A DNA stretch of 64,000 nt, taken from the NCBI RefSeq assembly GCF_000013665.1, contig NC_007912.1, positions 248,001-312,000 on the forward strand. Reading direction: 5' to 3'. Both the position numbers and the translations under genes were made by a program. Source of the DNA: Saccharophagus degradans 2-40. GTDB lineage: Bacteria; Pseudomonadota; Gammaproteobacteria; Pseudomonadales; Cellvibrionaceae. The notes under the pieces are model-generated. The model ran no database searches, was not told where the DNA came from, and saw nothing but the letters and a program-made list of their open reading frames with translations. Numbering within the stretch: the stretch's first letter is position 1; each line of letters opens with the position of its first letter. This document shows positions 10,017 through 17,121 of this stretch, piece after piece.

Positions 10017-10156
10017 TACAGTAGCTCCTGTTGACTAGACCGGAGAGTAGCTCCATTCGCATGGTCAACGAAAGATTGTCAATGCCGGTCCAGCTCTCTA
10101 GCACGGGGTTGAGAGGCCAATCTCGACGTTGCCAGCAGTATTTCATGGGGATGAGG

Positions 10157-10240
10157 TGAGCCGTTTTGTCGCCTTAAACGGCTCATAATATTTACCTTGC
10201 TGAGCCGTTTAAACTTATAAACAGCTCAATTTGCAATAAT
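10157..10240. promoter_or_regulatory. Inverted and direct GAGCCGTTT repeats upstream of AbiEi-like copy 1
   Basis: GAGCCGTTT (10158-10166) and AAACGGCTC (10176-10184) form a perfect inverted repeat. Another TGAGCCGTTTAAAC starts at 10201, and a degenerate CGGCTGTTTT follows. AbiEi proteins bind inverted repeats ahead of their own genes, so this is a likely operator. The same layout is conserved in copy 2. Confidence 0.55.
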
Positions 10241-10293
10241 CGGCTGTTTTGTCGGATTGGCACTCAAGCTGCCGGACTCTTTTGAAGAAAGCG

Positions 10294-10800
10294 TGTTCAT
10301 GGCACCATAGATTGGCCGCGGTGAGCAAGTAATGATCCATTGGGTTGTCTTGTGATCGTTTTCTAATTTTCAGTAAAAAATGTCCGCTTCTACCCCATTA
10401 GATAATGAGATTGCCTGGACCAAGCCTGAACTTTTGAAGGCATGGAGAGAAAATCAGGTAGCTGGAATCGCTGCTTTTGGTCTAACCGTGCAATTTCTGC
10501 TGAAAAACGAAGATCGCCGAGGTGCGGTCGTACAACACAACGGTTGAGTTAAAAGATTTCGAAGTGATTCACAGGCATGGAGCTTTATAGAGGCTCTGAA
10601 AGAGGAGTCTCTGAGGGGTAGCTAAACTGTGTAGATGTGAGGTGACTTGCTGCTCTCAAGTCATGAAGCTATTTGCTCTTATCGCTGGCCACTTCGGGCG
10701 CTCCGCAGACTCCATTACATGATTAACCACGGGGGGAGCTCATACCCAGTGCCTAGATAGTATAGTCTCGGTACAAAATTTGGTCAATCAAGTTCCACTG
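10294..10800. other. Spacer between the duplicated copies, with a 55-codon ORF
   Basis: This segment is unique sequence between the two direct repeats. It holds one short open frame on the plus strand (10380-10547, ATG to TGA, 55 codons, ending EDRRGAVVQHNG) that looks like the N-terminal fragment of a longer, lost protein. Nothing else is recognisable. It probably marks the recombination that made the duplication. Confidence 0.35.
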
Positions 10801-10932
10801 TATCTCTATTGGAGTCGTGCCGTCCTTACCTTGGATGTGCTCCTCTAACGGAGATGCCAGATCACCTAATACCCCTTGCTTGTCTTTCTTCAGAAGCTCT
10901 AACTTCTTCTTAAAAAAATCGTTATTTGCCAT
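10801..10932 (-). pseudogene. 5' fragment of the 224-residue operon gene
   Basis: The ATG at 10932 begins a frame nearly identical to the first 44 codons of the gene at 8578-9252 (MANNDFFKKKLELLKK). The match ends at 10801, where the duplicated segment ends. No downstream operon genes follow here, so this is a broken copy left by the duplication. Confidence 0.85.
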
Positions 10933-11069
10933 ACTCCCTCGCTCTTATTGTCGTAGCAATTTCTCTTTAGGCGTATAAATTATTTTATGGTGCTTTTGAC
11001 GCTTTAACCTGAATCCTGCCATGATCTGCGAGGCGCATCGGTATTTTGCGGGTGGCTTTAGCAAAGCTA

Positions 11070-11696
11070 TTAAATCGAATCTTTGGCCTCATGAAGCGCT
11101 GGCGCCCACTTGGCGAGGGACGGCTCTTTGAGCAGTGTGGAGAGGCCAATACGGGTCTCACTTTCAGAGTGACCAAGCAGCTTGAATGCACGCACCAACT
11201 TCTCCGGATTGGTCGTATTTGGGTTGAGGGCTTGTAACGCACGAAAAAGGCGGCCAAGTGGAATGTCGTGCCACAGGAGTTTTGATGAAGGAACGTTTCT
11301 AGTGGACAAGGCGGCATTGCCGATCCTGAAGGTTTTGTTGGGGCCATTTGTCCACAACCGAGTATGCATGGGCATTTGTGTTTGGAACCGTAGTCGATAA
11401 AGTTCTTCGACGTCTGTAGTTGTCAGGATGTAACCTTTCTCTTTAGCCCAAGCTTCAGCCAACGCCGCTGGCTCACAAGTCACTGTGATGCTAGGCAAGG
11501 ATGCTATCGATTTTGGGCGAACGTAAAAGCCGGTCATCGCCCGCGTTATGGTGCCTGCCTGGCAAAAGTGCTTGAGCCATTTCTGAGTAGCGGAACCGGA
11601 CCCATACCCCTTCAGCTTTCGATATGCGATGGGTTGGCCAGGTTCGAACTCCAGTATTCGGCGTAATATTTTATCTCTTACCGGTTGGCGACTCAT
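11070..11696 (-). CDS. AbiEi-like (DUF6088-type) regulator/antitoxin, copy 2
   Basis: 208 residues, the same length as copy 1 with a small number of substitutions scattered through the protein (for example TQKWLKHF for AQRWLKHF, and EAWAKEKG for NAWAQEKG). The winged-helix N-terminus and AbiEi-like core are intact, so the copy is probably functional. Like copy 1 it has no nucleotidyltransferase partner. Its former downstream operon is reduced to the 44-codon fragment at 10801-10932. Retention of two intact copies suggests a protective or regulatory benefit, or simply a young duplication. Confidence 0.65.
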   Translation of the reverse strand: MSRQPVRDKILRRILEFEPGQPIAYRKLKGYGSGSATQKWLKHFCQAGTITRAMTGFYVRPKSIASLPSITVTCEPAALAEAWAKEKGYILTTTDVEELYRLRFQTQMPMHTRLWTNGPNKTFRIGNAALSTRNVPSSKLLWHDIPLGRLFRALQALNPNTTNPEKLVRAFKLLGHSESETRIGLSTLLKEPSLAKWAPALHEAKDSI

Positions 11697-11836
11697 TATA
11701 GTGGCTCCTGTTGACTAGACCGGAGAGTAGCTCCATTCGCATGGTCAATGAAGGATTGTCAATGCCGGTCCAGCTCTCTAGCACGGGGTTGAGAGACTAA
11801 TCTCGACGTTGCCAGCAGTATCTCATGGGGATGAGG

Positions 11837-11920
11837 TGAGCCGTTTTGCCGCCTTAAACGGCTCATAATATTTACCTTGCTGAGCCATTTAAACTTATAA
11901 ACAGCCCAATTTGAAATAAT
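11837..11920. promoter_or_regulatory. Inverted GAGCCGTTT repeats upstream of AbiEi-like copy 2
   Basis: The GAGCCGTTT/AAACGGCTC inverted repeat of copy 1 is preserved here at the same distance from the start codon. The third element has one change (TGAGCCATTTAAAC at 11881). Conservation of the inverted repeat in both copies supports an operator role. Confidence 0.5.
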
Positions 11921-12018
11921 AGGCTGTTTTGTCGGATTAGCACTCAAGCTACCGAGTTCTTTTGAAGAGGGCGCCGCTAGTTTGCGCGAACCGAAAGGCC
12001 CTCGGATGATGGTTTCCC

Positions 12019-12372
12019 TTATCCGGCTCGCCACCATTGTATTGAGAGATTGGTTTTGGCTTTTCTCATAGAGCGGAATCCGCCCCACATTAACCCCAAG
12101 CAAACAGGCCCGCCAAGAAATCCCAGCACCATAGACAAGATCGCCCAAGGAGACTCGAAGTAGACAGTCCACAGAAAGAAAATTAATAAAGCGGCCCCCA
12201 CGATAAACCCAGTCCTCAAGGTGGCCTTTCCTTCATCATAGACTTGCTGCCTGGTTCTACCCGTAGAGCTTCCCCACCTAGCGCCGCAGCCGGTACAGAC
12301 GACAGCATCTATTGGGACTTCTGTCTTGCAATGATCACAGCTTCCACGATGTCGATCTGCTTCAAAAATCAC
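12019..12372 (-). CDS. Small zinc-ribbon protein with two membrane segments
   Basis: 117 residues if translation starts at the GTG at 12372, which sits 6-7 nt after a strong GGAGGAG. A TTG at 12387 is in frame but lies at the edge of that ribosome site. The N-terminus carries a zinc ribbon (CDHC and CTGC pairs), followed by two hydrophobic segments and a basic tail. Zinc-ribbon membrane proteins of this sort are common and of unknown role. The gene is divergent from the small XRE regulator. The shared intergenic region holds two perfect operators, so both are probably under its control. Confidence 0.6.
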   Translation of the reverse strand: MIFEADRHRGSCDHCKTEVPIDAVVCTGCGARWGSSTGRTRQQVYDEGKATLRTGFIVGAALLIFFLWTVYFESPWAILSMVLGFLGGPVCLGLMWGGFRSMRKAKTNLSIQWWRAG

Positions 12373-12421
12373 TAGATTCTCCTCCAAGATTCTATTTATT
12401 TATTTATAGGCGTCTATTGCC

Positions 12422-12481
12422 GTACCTGAGTGAGTATGTACCTGTTTTGGGTACGTTGGGCATTGTACCAATAATAGGTAC
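12422..12481. promoter_or_regulatory. Two perfect GTACC-N7-GGTAC operators upstream of the XRE gene
   Basis: The palindromes GTACC-N7-GGTAC occur at 12438-12454 and 12465-12481, 27 bp apart centre to centre. An extra GTACC half-site lies at 12422. The second palindrome ends 2 bp before the XRE start codon, so binding would block its expression (autoregulation). The region also lies upstream of the divergent zinc-ribbon gene. Confidence 0.75.
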
Positions 12482-12483
12482 GC

Positions 12484-12723
12484 ATGCAGAAATCTATTTC
12501 ATCAAAGGCTTACCGAAAACTGGTTGATTGGCTCAGGGAATCGAGAGAGTCAAGGGGCTGGAGTATGCGCGATTTGGGTGAGCGGATCGGTGAGCCGCAT
12601 TCCTTTGTTCAGAAAGTGGAGAGCATGGAGAGACGAATAGATGTCTACGAGCTTGTGCAATACTGCAAAGCACTGGAGCAAGACCCGCATATTGCTATCC
12701 GCATCGTCCAGGAAGCGTCCTAA
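12484..12723 (+). CDS. XRE-family helix-turn-helix regulator
   Basis: 79 residues, almost entirely one Cro/CI-type HTH domain: LRESRESRGWSMRDLGERI, then the recognition-helix region EPHSFVQKVESMERRIDVYEL. It lacks a sensor domain. Two perfect palindromes end just before its start codon, so it is most likely an autorepressor that also controls the divergent membrane protein gene. Such small regulators often govern mobile-element functions. Confidence 0.85.
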   Translation: MQKSISSKAYRKLVDWLRESRESRGWSMRDLGERIGEPHSFVQKVESMERRIDVYELVQYCKALEQDPHIAIRIVQEAS

Positions 12724-12724
12724 G

Positions 12725-13024
12725 CTAGATTACACTCCATAAAAATTGCAGTAGTTTGTAACCTATAAAGAAAGTAAGGGCGGTTTGGCATAGCCAGAGT
12801 ATCTCCGCGTTAAGCCATGCTGCGAGAGTGCCGCCTCCATACGCCGCCCCTATGATCAAGATAAAGCGGATCCCTTTTGGGCAATCACCCGGACATGCCC
12901 AGTGAACGGCAATTCCGGCGAGAGCCGCTCCCGCCACAAACACAATTGCCAGCCAGGTTTCAATCTGATGTTGAGTGTATTCTGCGTCTGATAGATAGGT
13001 ATCTCCGACTCGATGTCTTGCCAT
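12725..13024 (-). CDS. Small membrane protein of unknown function
   Basis: 99 residues from the ATG at 13024, chosen because an AGGAG lies just upstream. A longer frame from 13147 adds 41 residues of non-coding character. Three hydrophobic segments (AIVFVAGAALAGIAV, FILIIGAAYGGGTLAA and ALTFFIGYKLL) suggest an inner-membrane protein. The family is not recognised. It converges on the XRE gene, and the stop codons are 1 bp apart. Confidence 0.5.
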   Translation of the reverse strand: MARHRVGDTYLSDAEYTQHQIETWLAIVFVAGAALAGIAVHWACPGDCPKGIRFILIIGAAYGGGTLAAWLNAEILWLCQTALTFFIGYKLLQFLWSVI

Positions 13025-13368
13025 GGTGTTTCTCCTAGTTGGGTTATTGAGCATCCATAGTTGCAACTCAATAGGTGCCATCAAATACGGATCGAATGGT
13101 AGGTTTGTGGTGTAGATCCCAGGCCAAAACCGTCCACGATCACGCATGCCGAAATTGCTGCTGACTTTTTGGCGTTACATTCTTTGTGGTGGCGGGTTAT
13201 GTCTTATGTCGTTGATATGCACGTCAGTTTTTGTATTGAGGTCGATTTCGAAGCCCTACATCAAGTTAGTTATCCTTTAAACTTCCTTGCATGTAGATGG
13301 GATGTATCTATGTTCGAAAACGAAATATTTATTTATAAGATGTATTGCATAACGGATAGGGTGAGCAT

Positions 13369-13707
13369 ATGACGGGTAGTGGTTCAGGTGGTGGATTTGG
13401 TTCAGGCGGGTCTGGTGGCGTGGTGGACTGCGCTGAATTCTCATTTGAGACACACATTCATAGTCCAGACCCTCGGGAGGTTGGTCGGTTGACTGTCGGC
13501 ATGACACTTAGCGTTATTCTAGATGAGTTAGATGGAATTCAGGTGGTGCAAGTACGAAACGGTAATAGCGTCGTCGGCGGCTTGGTTGAGAACGGCCCAA
13601 AAATCAGAAGTTGTTTGGCCGCGGGCTACTCTTTTTCTGCGATCGTAAGAGGTATTTCTGGCGCCGCTGTGCGCATCTTTGTTCTGCCGGCGAATAAAGT
13701 ACGATGA
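13369..13707 (+). CDS. Unknown 112-residue protein with a glycine/serine-rich N-terminus
   Basis: The first 18 residues are a flexible Gly/Ser stretch, followed by a compact beta-rich domain of about 90 residues (ETHIHSPDPREVGRLTVG, then repeated short strands). The fold could be a small beta-barrel of the HIRAN or OB type, but this is a guess. Its TGA overlaps the ATG of the kinase fusion gene by 4 bp, so the two proteins are made together and likely act together. Confidence 0.5.
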   Translation: MTGSGSGGGFGSGGSGGVVDCAEFSFETHIHSPDPREVGRLTVGMTLSVILDELDGIQVVQVRNGNSVVGGLVENGPKIRSCLAAGYSFSAIVRGISGAAVRIFVLPANKVR

Positions 13708-14780
13708 AATTTACAGTTGTCGGTGGTGTTTATAAAGAAAATTGCGCGTGGCCTGCTCACGATACAATTCAGGGATCCGCTGGGCGTGCAGCCCTCTGTT
13801 TATCACAGCTCGACAAAGCGGTAACTGTCAGCTTACACGCGAAAATTGCTCAGTCAGATGAGTCGGATCTAAAAGAATTATTTGCATTCAATAAAAATTG
13901 CAGTCTCAATATCGAGCATTCTGATTGCACAACTAGATTCGAATATTTTCACCCACTTTCCGAACCTAAAGTTTCAAAACCTAAGCAAACTGGAAATCTC
14001 CCAGTATTCTCCCCTGTTTCAGGAACCGTAGATGTGGGTGTCGTCTTCGGAATGATCGAAGCAAATCCTGTGGTGAGCTGTGGAACAGCGATATACGATC
14101 CTCAAAATACTTATAAGCCACTTTTGTTTTCCGAAATGGGTTGTAGCGCTAAAAGACTTGCCTATGTCACGAATAAAAATGAATTAAAGTTATTCTATGA
14201 AAATAAGGTCGGAGATGCAGAATCAATCGAAGTGATGGCAAAGTGGCTCTATGAATTTGAAAACGCTGAAGTCGTCGTAGTTAAATGTGGAGACCAAGGG
14301 GCATTTGTTTACTCTTCAGATTTTCAGGAGTGGGTTTTGCCATATCAAACTCGATCAGTATTCCCAATTGGATCTGGAGATTCATTTGTTGCTGCCTTTG
14401 CTTACTATTGGGTCGAGAAGGGCCTATCTGCTGTTGTTGCGGCACAAAAAGCAAGTGTCGCTGCGGCGTATTATGTGTCTCATAAAACAATGAGTACTGC
14501 AGATGGCATAGAAATATTTGAAAAAGAACTGAGTTTTATACATAGAAAGCCTAGATCCAGTCATGTGTATTTAGCGGGACCTTTTTTCACGCTCGCAGAG
14601 CTTTGGATGATTAATGAAGCCAAATTTCACATTGAATCGTTTGGTATGAAGGTCTTCTCTCCCTATCACGACATAGGAATTGGCACCGCTGACCAAGTGG
14701 TAGAAAAAGATATTTTTCGCTCCACACACGTAGACAAAGCGATCGCTAGTGATTTACCAACTACAAAGATGTTCGAATAG
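13704..14780 (+). CDS. PfkB-type kinase fused to a truncated nucleoside deoxyribosyltransferase-like domain
   Basis: 358 residues. Residues 1 to about 280 are a PfkB/ribokinase-type kinase, with an anion-hole motif FPIGSGDSFVAAF (the GxGD motif with its catalytic Asp) and the preceding VVVKCGDQGAFVY strand. A short linker leads to VYLAGPFFT near residue 290, the start of a nucleoside 2-deoxyribosyltransferase-like domain, continuing to SPYHDIGIG. The family normally goes on with an acidic and Glu-containing active-site segment (D-GT-E). Here the frame turns into unrelated residues and stops, so the second domain looks cut. A nucleotide or sugar-nucleotide metabolising role is likely. The substrate is unknown. 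Confidence 0.65.
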   Translation: MKFTVVGGVYKENCAWPAHDTIQGSAGRAALCLSQLDKAVTVSLHAKIAQSDESDLKELFAFNKNCSLNIEHSDCTTRFEYFHPLSEPKVSKPKQTGNLPVFSPVSGTVDVGVVFGMIEANPVVSCGTAIYDPQNTYKPLLFSEMGCSAKRLAYVTNKNELKLFYENKVGDAESIEVMAKWLYEFENAEVVVVKCGDQGAFVYSSDFQEWVLPYQTRSVFPIGSGDSFVAAFAYYWVEKGLSAVVAAQKASVAAAYYVSHKTMSTADGIEIFEKELSFIHRKPRSSHVYLAGPFFTLAELWMINEAKFHIESFGMKVFSPYHDIGIGTADQVVEKDIFRSTHVDKAIASDLPTTKMFE

Positions 14781-15063
14781 GTTTACTAAAGTTGTATTAC
14801 AGTAACTATGAGTGACGATAAATCGGCAAAGTTAAACCACTTGATGACTAGGCTCAGTGATACCTACATCGTTTCCAGCCAACGGCCAAGAGCCGACGGA
14901 TATCCCAGTAGCTGAATTGTGCGTTTATGGCCAATGGGTGGCTGGTGTCGTCAGTTCGTGGTGCGTATATGCACAATGGTAGGTCTCTTAATTGGGGGCG
15001 TGTTTGTGACGACTAACCAAATTGAGAATGTGATTGTATTTCTTGATAGTTGAAAATATTTAT
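14781..15063. other. Intergenic region between convergent genes
   Basis: This region lies between the truncated kinase fusion and the end of the ImmA/IrrE gene. A 35-codon frame at 14808-14915 on the plus strand has no recognisable content. No missing active-site segment of the deoxyribosyltransferase domain could be found in other frames here, so the truncation is probably a deletion or replacement rather than a simple frameshift. Confidence 0.4.
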
Positions 15064-15804
15064 TTAAGGCCAGCTAAGCAAAGAAATTACATCAAATCCG
15101 TTGTCAAATACACTCTCGGTCAAGGGTTCGCCTTTGGCAGATCTAGGATCTATCCACTTTGAATCACTAACAATAGTATTGTTAGACTCAATAAAAGCTT
15201 GGTGAGGATGAGGGATAGACTGTAGTGGCCAAACGGAGTCAGATAGAGAGGTGCTACGATCAAACCAGCGTCTATTCCCGTTATGGCTCCAGAGCGCGAC
15301 CATTGCAGGTTTTTTTGTAAGCTCAATAAGGCGGCCAGCAGAGCTTACTAGTGAGGTATTGTATGTGCTTGCGATTAATCGCACTGTGTCCATGTTTACT
15401 GGCATGTTAGCAATATCGACCATCATAAATTCAGGCATCATGAGATGACTAGCAAAAACGTTTGCTCGTGCTTCTCGCGCTTGATGAGCGGTAAGCCCTT
15501 TACCATTTTGTTTTTGGTTAATATCACCTGTACTGCACTCAATACTTAAATTTTTGCCACGATCATTTGTCCAATGCCCAATTTCATGTGCGAGAGAAAA
15601 ACGCTGGCGAGATACTTGTGTACCGCTGTTAACAGTTATTACAGCTTTATCTTTTGATCCAAATATATTTGCTTCATAACCTTGAAGTGGTTCGTATATG
15701 ACTTCCGCGTTCAATGTATAAGCAATGAAATCTAAATCAATCTCGTGTGGTTGGGAGATGCCTATATCTCTTAAAACCGAAGTTGGTGACTTTACCCAGG
15801 CCAT
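15064..15804 (-). CDS. ImmA/IrrE-family metallopeptidase
   Basis: 246 residues. A zinc-protease motif SLAHEIGHW (HExxH) lies near residue 72, followed by the helix REARANVFASHLMMPEF that carries the third metal ligand. This is the ImmA/IrrE pattern. In phages and conjugative elements ImmA proteases cleave a repressor; IrrE activates a stress response in Deinococcus. The start overlaps the stop of the 145-residue gene by one base (TAATG). It is third in an operon headed by a sigma factor, so a role in releasing or destroying a regulator of that sigma factor is plausible but unproven. Confidence 0.8.
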   Translation of the reverse strand: MAWVKSPTSVLRDIGISQPHEIDLDFIAYTLNAEVIYEPLQGYEANIFGSKDKAVITVNSGTQVSRQRFSLAHEIGHWTNDRGKNLSIECSTGDINQKQNGKGLTAHQAREARANVFASHLMMPEFMMVDIANMPVNMDTVRLIASTYNTSLVSSAGRLIELTKKPAMVALWSHNGNRRWFDRSTSLSDSVWPLQSIPHPHQAFIESNNTIVSDSKWIDPRSAKGEPLTESVFDNGFDVISLLSWP

Positions 15805-16241
15805 TATGACGCACGCTCATCTTCAATTAACCCAAGCATATACATCCGAACCCAGATTTTTTTCATCTCTTCATCGTTGTCTTTGCCTGAAACTTCTTCA
15901 CGATGAGCCATGGTCCAACCTTTTGGTACGGTATCTCCACCAGATGTTACAATGGCCACTATCTGTTGAAAAACTTGCTCCACCGACTCTGGTAGAGAAG
16001 CTAAAGCGCGATGATATAAGGAATCTTGTTTTTTATATTCTTCATACATGGAGCGATATTCGGTCAGGCGTGCCTTTCTTTGTGCTGAAATGACGCTTTG
16101 AGTAATAGAACGAAAACGATTAACACGCTCGTCTGTTGGCAAATACTTCGGATCAGTCTCCGCCACTAATTGACTAGCAGGAAGATCTTGTGTCTCCTCT
16201 ATAATTAACCTATTAACAAAATCTAGAAGTTCAAAGCTCAC
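15804..16241 (-). CDS. Unknown 145-residue helical protein between sigma factor and ImmA/IrrE genes
   Basis: Mostly helical and charged, without membrane segments, zinc ligands or a recognisable HTH. It overlaps the sigma factor gene by 4 bp (ATGA) and the protease gene by 1 bp, so the three are a tightly coupled operon. Position between a sigma factor and a regulatory protease makes a cytoplasmic anti-sigma or sensor role an attractive guess, with no direct sequence evidence. Confidence 0.5.
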   Translation of the reverse strand: MSFELLDFVNRLIIEETQDLPASQLVAETDPKYLPTDERVNRFRSITQSVISAQRKARLTEYRSMYEEYKKQDSLYHRALASLPESVEQVFQQIVAIVTSGGDTVPKGWTMAHREEVSGKDNDEEMKKIWVRMYMLGLIEDERAS

Positions 16242-16813
16242 TGGTCATCCCTCCAGTAATCAATACCTGCTGGAAACATCTTACGAGCATTACGTTTTAA
16301 CTTCTTTATCGCTGCTTGGTAGGAATTTTCCGTTAAGTTGCATATTCCTTTAATTTTAGTCGCCTTAAACCCTTTAAGTTTGTTCAACATGATGCATGTA
16401 ATACTTTGATCGCCTTTGAACGCGTCCATTAGCGTGTGAACAGCTTTGGATATAGCGGTTTCATCATTTCTTAGGTCAGCTGTTAAGTCCAAATCCGAAA
16501 TATCATCGATATTCTCAAGTGCCGTCGCTTGAGAAAGTGCATCTTTCTTACTTTTCACCATGCTCCAGATTAGGCTGCGAACTACATTGCGAATGAATGT
16601 ATGACTCTTAACCGATTTGGGCCACTTGCGATCACCAGAGAGCACTTTCTCAAGAGCCAACTCAAAGAGGTCCTCCGCTGTGAAACCCGCCCGATGAGGA
16701 TTTAATTGTTCAATCGACAGGATCATTTTGCGGTACGCATCGTCGTTAATATCCGCGAGAAGCTCTTCTGCTTCGCCAATGCTGTAGTGCTTTTCAGGTT
16801 CATCTGGCTCCAA
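16238..16813 (-). CDS. Sigma-70-like RNA polymerase sigma factor (ECF-like)
   Basis: 191 residues from a TTG at 16813, which has AAAGGA about 8 nt upstream. Region 2-like sequence (FTAEDLFELALEKV, SHTFIRNVVRSLIWSMVKSK) is followed by an acidic linker and a region 4-like HTH (LKGFKATKIKGICNLTENSYQAAIKKLKR). This is the two-domain layout of extracytoplasmic-function-type sigma factors. A bipartite motif 22 bp upstream of its start recurs in the divergent promoter, so it probably transcribes its own operon and the ubiquitin-like conjugation genes. Confidence 0.7.
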   Translation of the reverse strand: MEPDEPEKHYSIGEAEELLADINDDAYRKMILSIEQLNPHRAGFTAEDLFELALEKVLSGDRKWPKSVKSHTFIRNVVRSLIWSMVKSKKDALSQATALENIDDISDLDLTADLRNDETAISKAVHTLMDAFKGDQSITCIMLNKLKGFKATKIKGICNLTENSYQAAIKKLKRNARKMFPAGIDYWRDDQ

Positions 16814-16834
16814 TGTGGACGTCCTTTGTGCCTA

Positions 16835-16864
16835 TTAGGCTCCGGATTTTAAGTTTTTTGGACA
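16835..16864 (-). promoter_or_regulatory. Bipartite promoter motif TGTCCAAA-N13-GGAGCCTAA (sigma operon)
   Basis: On the minus strand TGTCCAAA (16864-16857) and GGAGCCTAA (16843-16835) are separated by 13 bp. The motif sits 22 bp before the sigma factor start codon, leaving room for a start site and a short leader with AAAGGA. The same 17 fixed bases with the same spacing occur in the divergent promoter at 17021-17050, while the spacers differ. Confidence 0.7.
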
Positions 16865-17020
16865 TTTTTGCACATTTTGGTTTGTTATGACCACCATGCC
16901 TCAGCGACGAGACGGTAGATTTCGGTGCCATATTGCTGGTTGGAACAAAGGGAATTCAGCCCGTGGCGGGGTTAGCCAACTGGAACAGGCGGTGAGTGAG
17001 CAAAAATTTGTTCTTTGTTG

Positions 17021-17050
17021 TGTCCAAATTTTCCTAATAGTGGAGCCTAA
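17021..17050 (+). promoter_or_regulatory. Bipartite promoter motif TGTCCAAA-N13-GGAGCCTAA (MBL/E2-E1-JAB operon)
   Basis: TGTCCAAA (17021-17028) and GGAGCCTAA (17042-17050) lie on the plus strand, 71 bp before the metallo-beta-lactamase start codon. The motif is identical in both half-elements and in spacing to the one in front of the sigma factor operon. The layout fits -35 and -10 elements of an alternative sigma factor, most simply the one encoded next door. A repressor or activator site is the alternative. Confidence 0.7.
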
Positions 17051-17121
17051 GGGTATGCGGCCCATTTTTCACCTTTTTGGGCTGACGGCTAAGACCATTT
17101 AGGACCAATTGGAGTAAAGAA

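Larger units (their letters stand above)
9121..10293. repeat. Direct duplication, copy 1 (about 1.17 kb)
   Basis: This segment matches 10801-11973 at a constant offset of 1680 bp with scattered substitutions. It spans the first 44 codons of the 224-residue gene, its upstream region, the AbiEi-like gene and the operator region. Similarity stops abruptly at 9121 and 10293. Both AbiEi copies remain open, and the substitutions show the duplication is not recent. Confidence 0.9.
10801..11973. repeat. Direct duplication, copy 2 (about 1.17 kb)
   Basis: Second copy of 9121-10293, in the same orientation at a 1680-bp offset. It carries the 5' gene fragment, the AbiEi-like gene and the operator region. 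Its right edge abuts the 3' end of the zinc-ribbon membrane protein gene. Confidence 0.9.

Noticed and set aside
13025-13147. 41-residue N-terminal extension of the small membrane protein
   Set aside because: A good ribosome site precedes the internal ATG at 13024, and the extension has no membrane or domain character.
16887-17102. 71-codon open frame between the divergent sigma and MBL genes
   Set aside because: It covers the conserved promoter motif and has no ribosome site or family features, so it is treated as promoter region.
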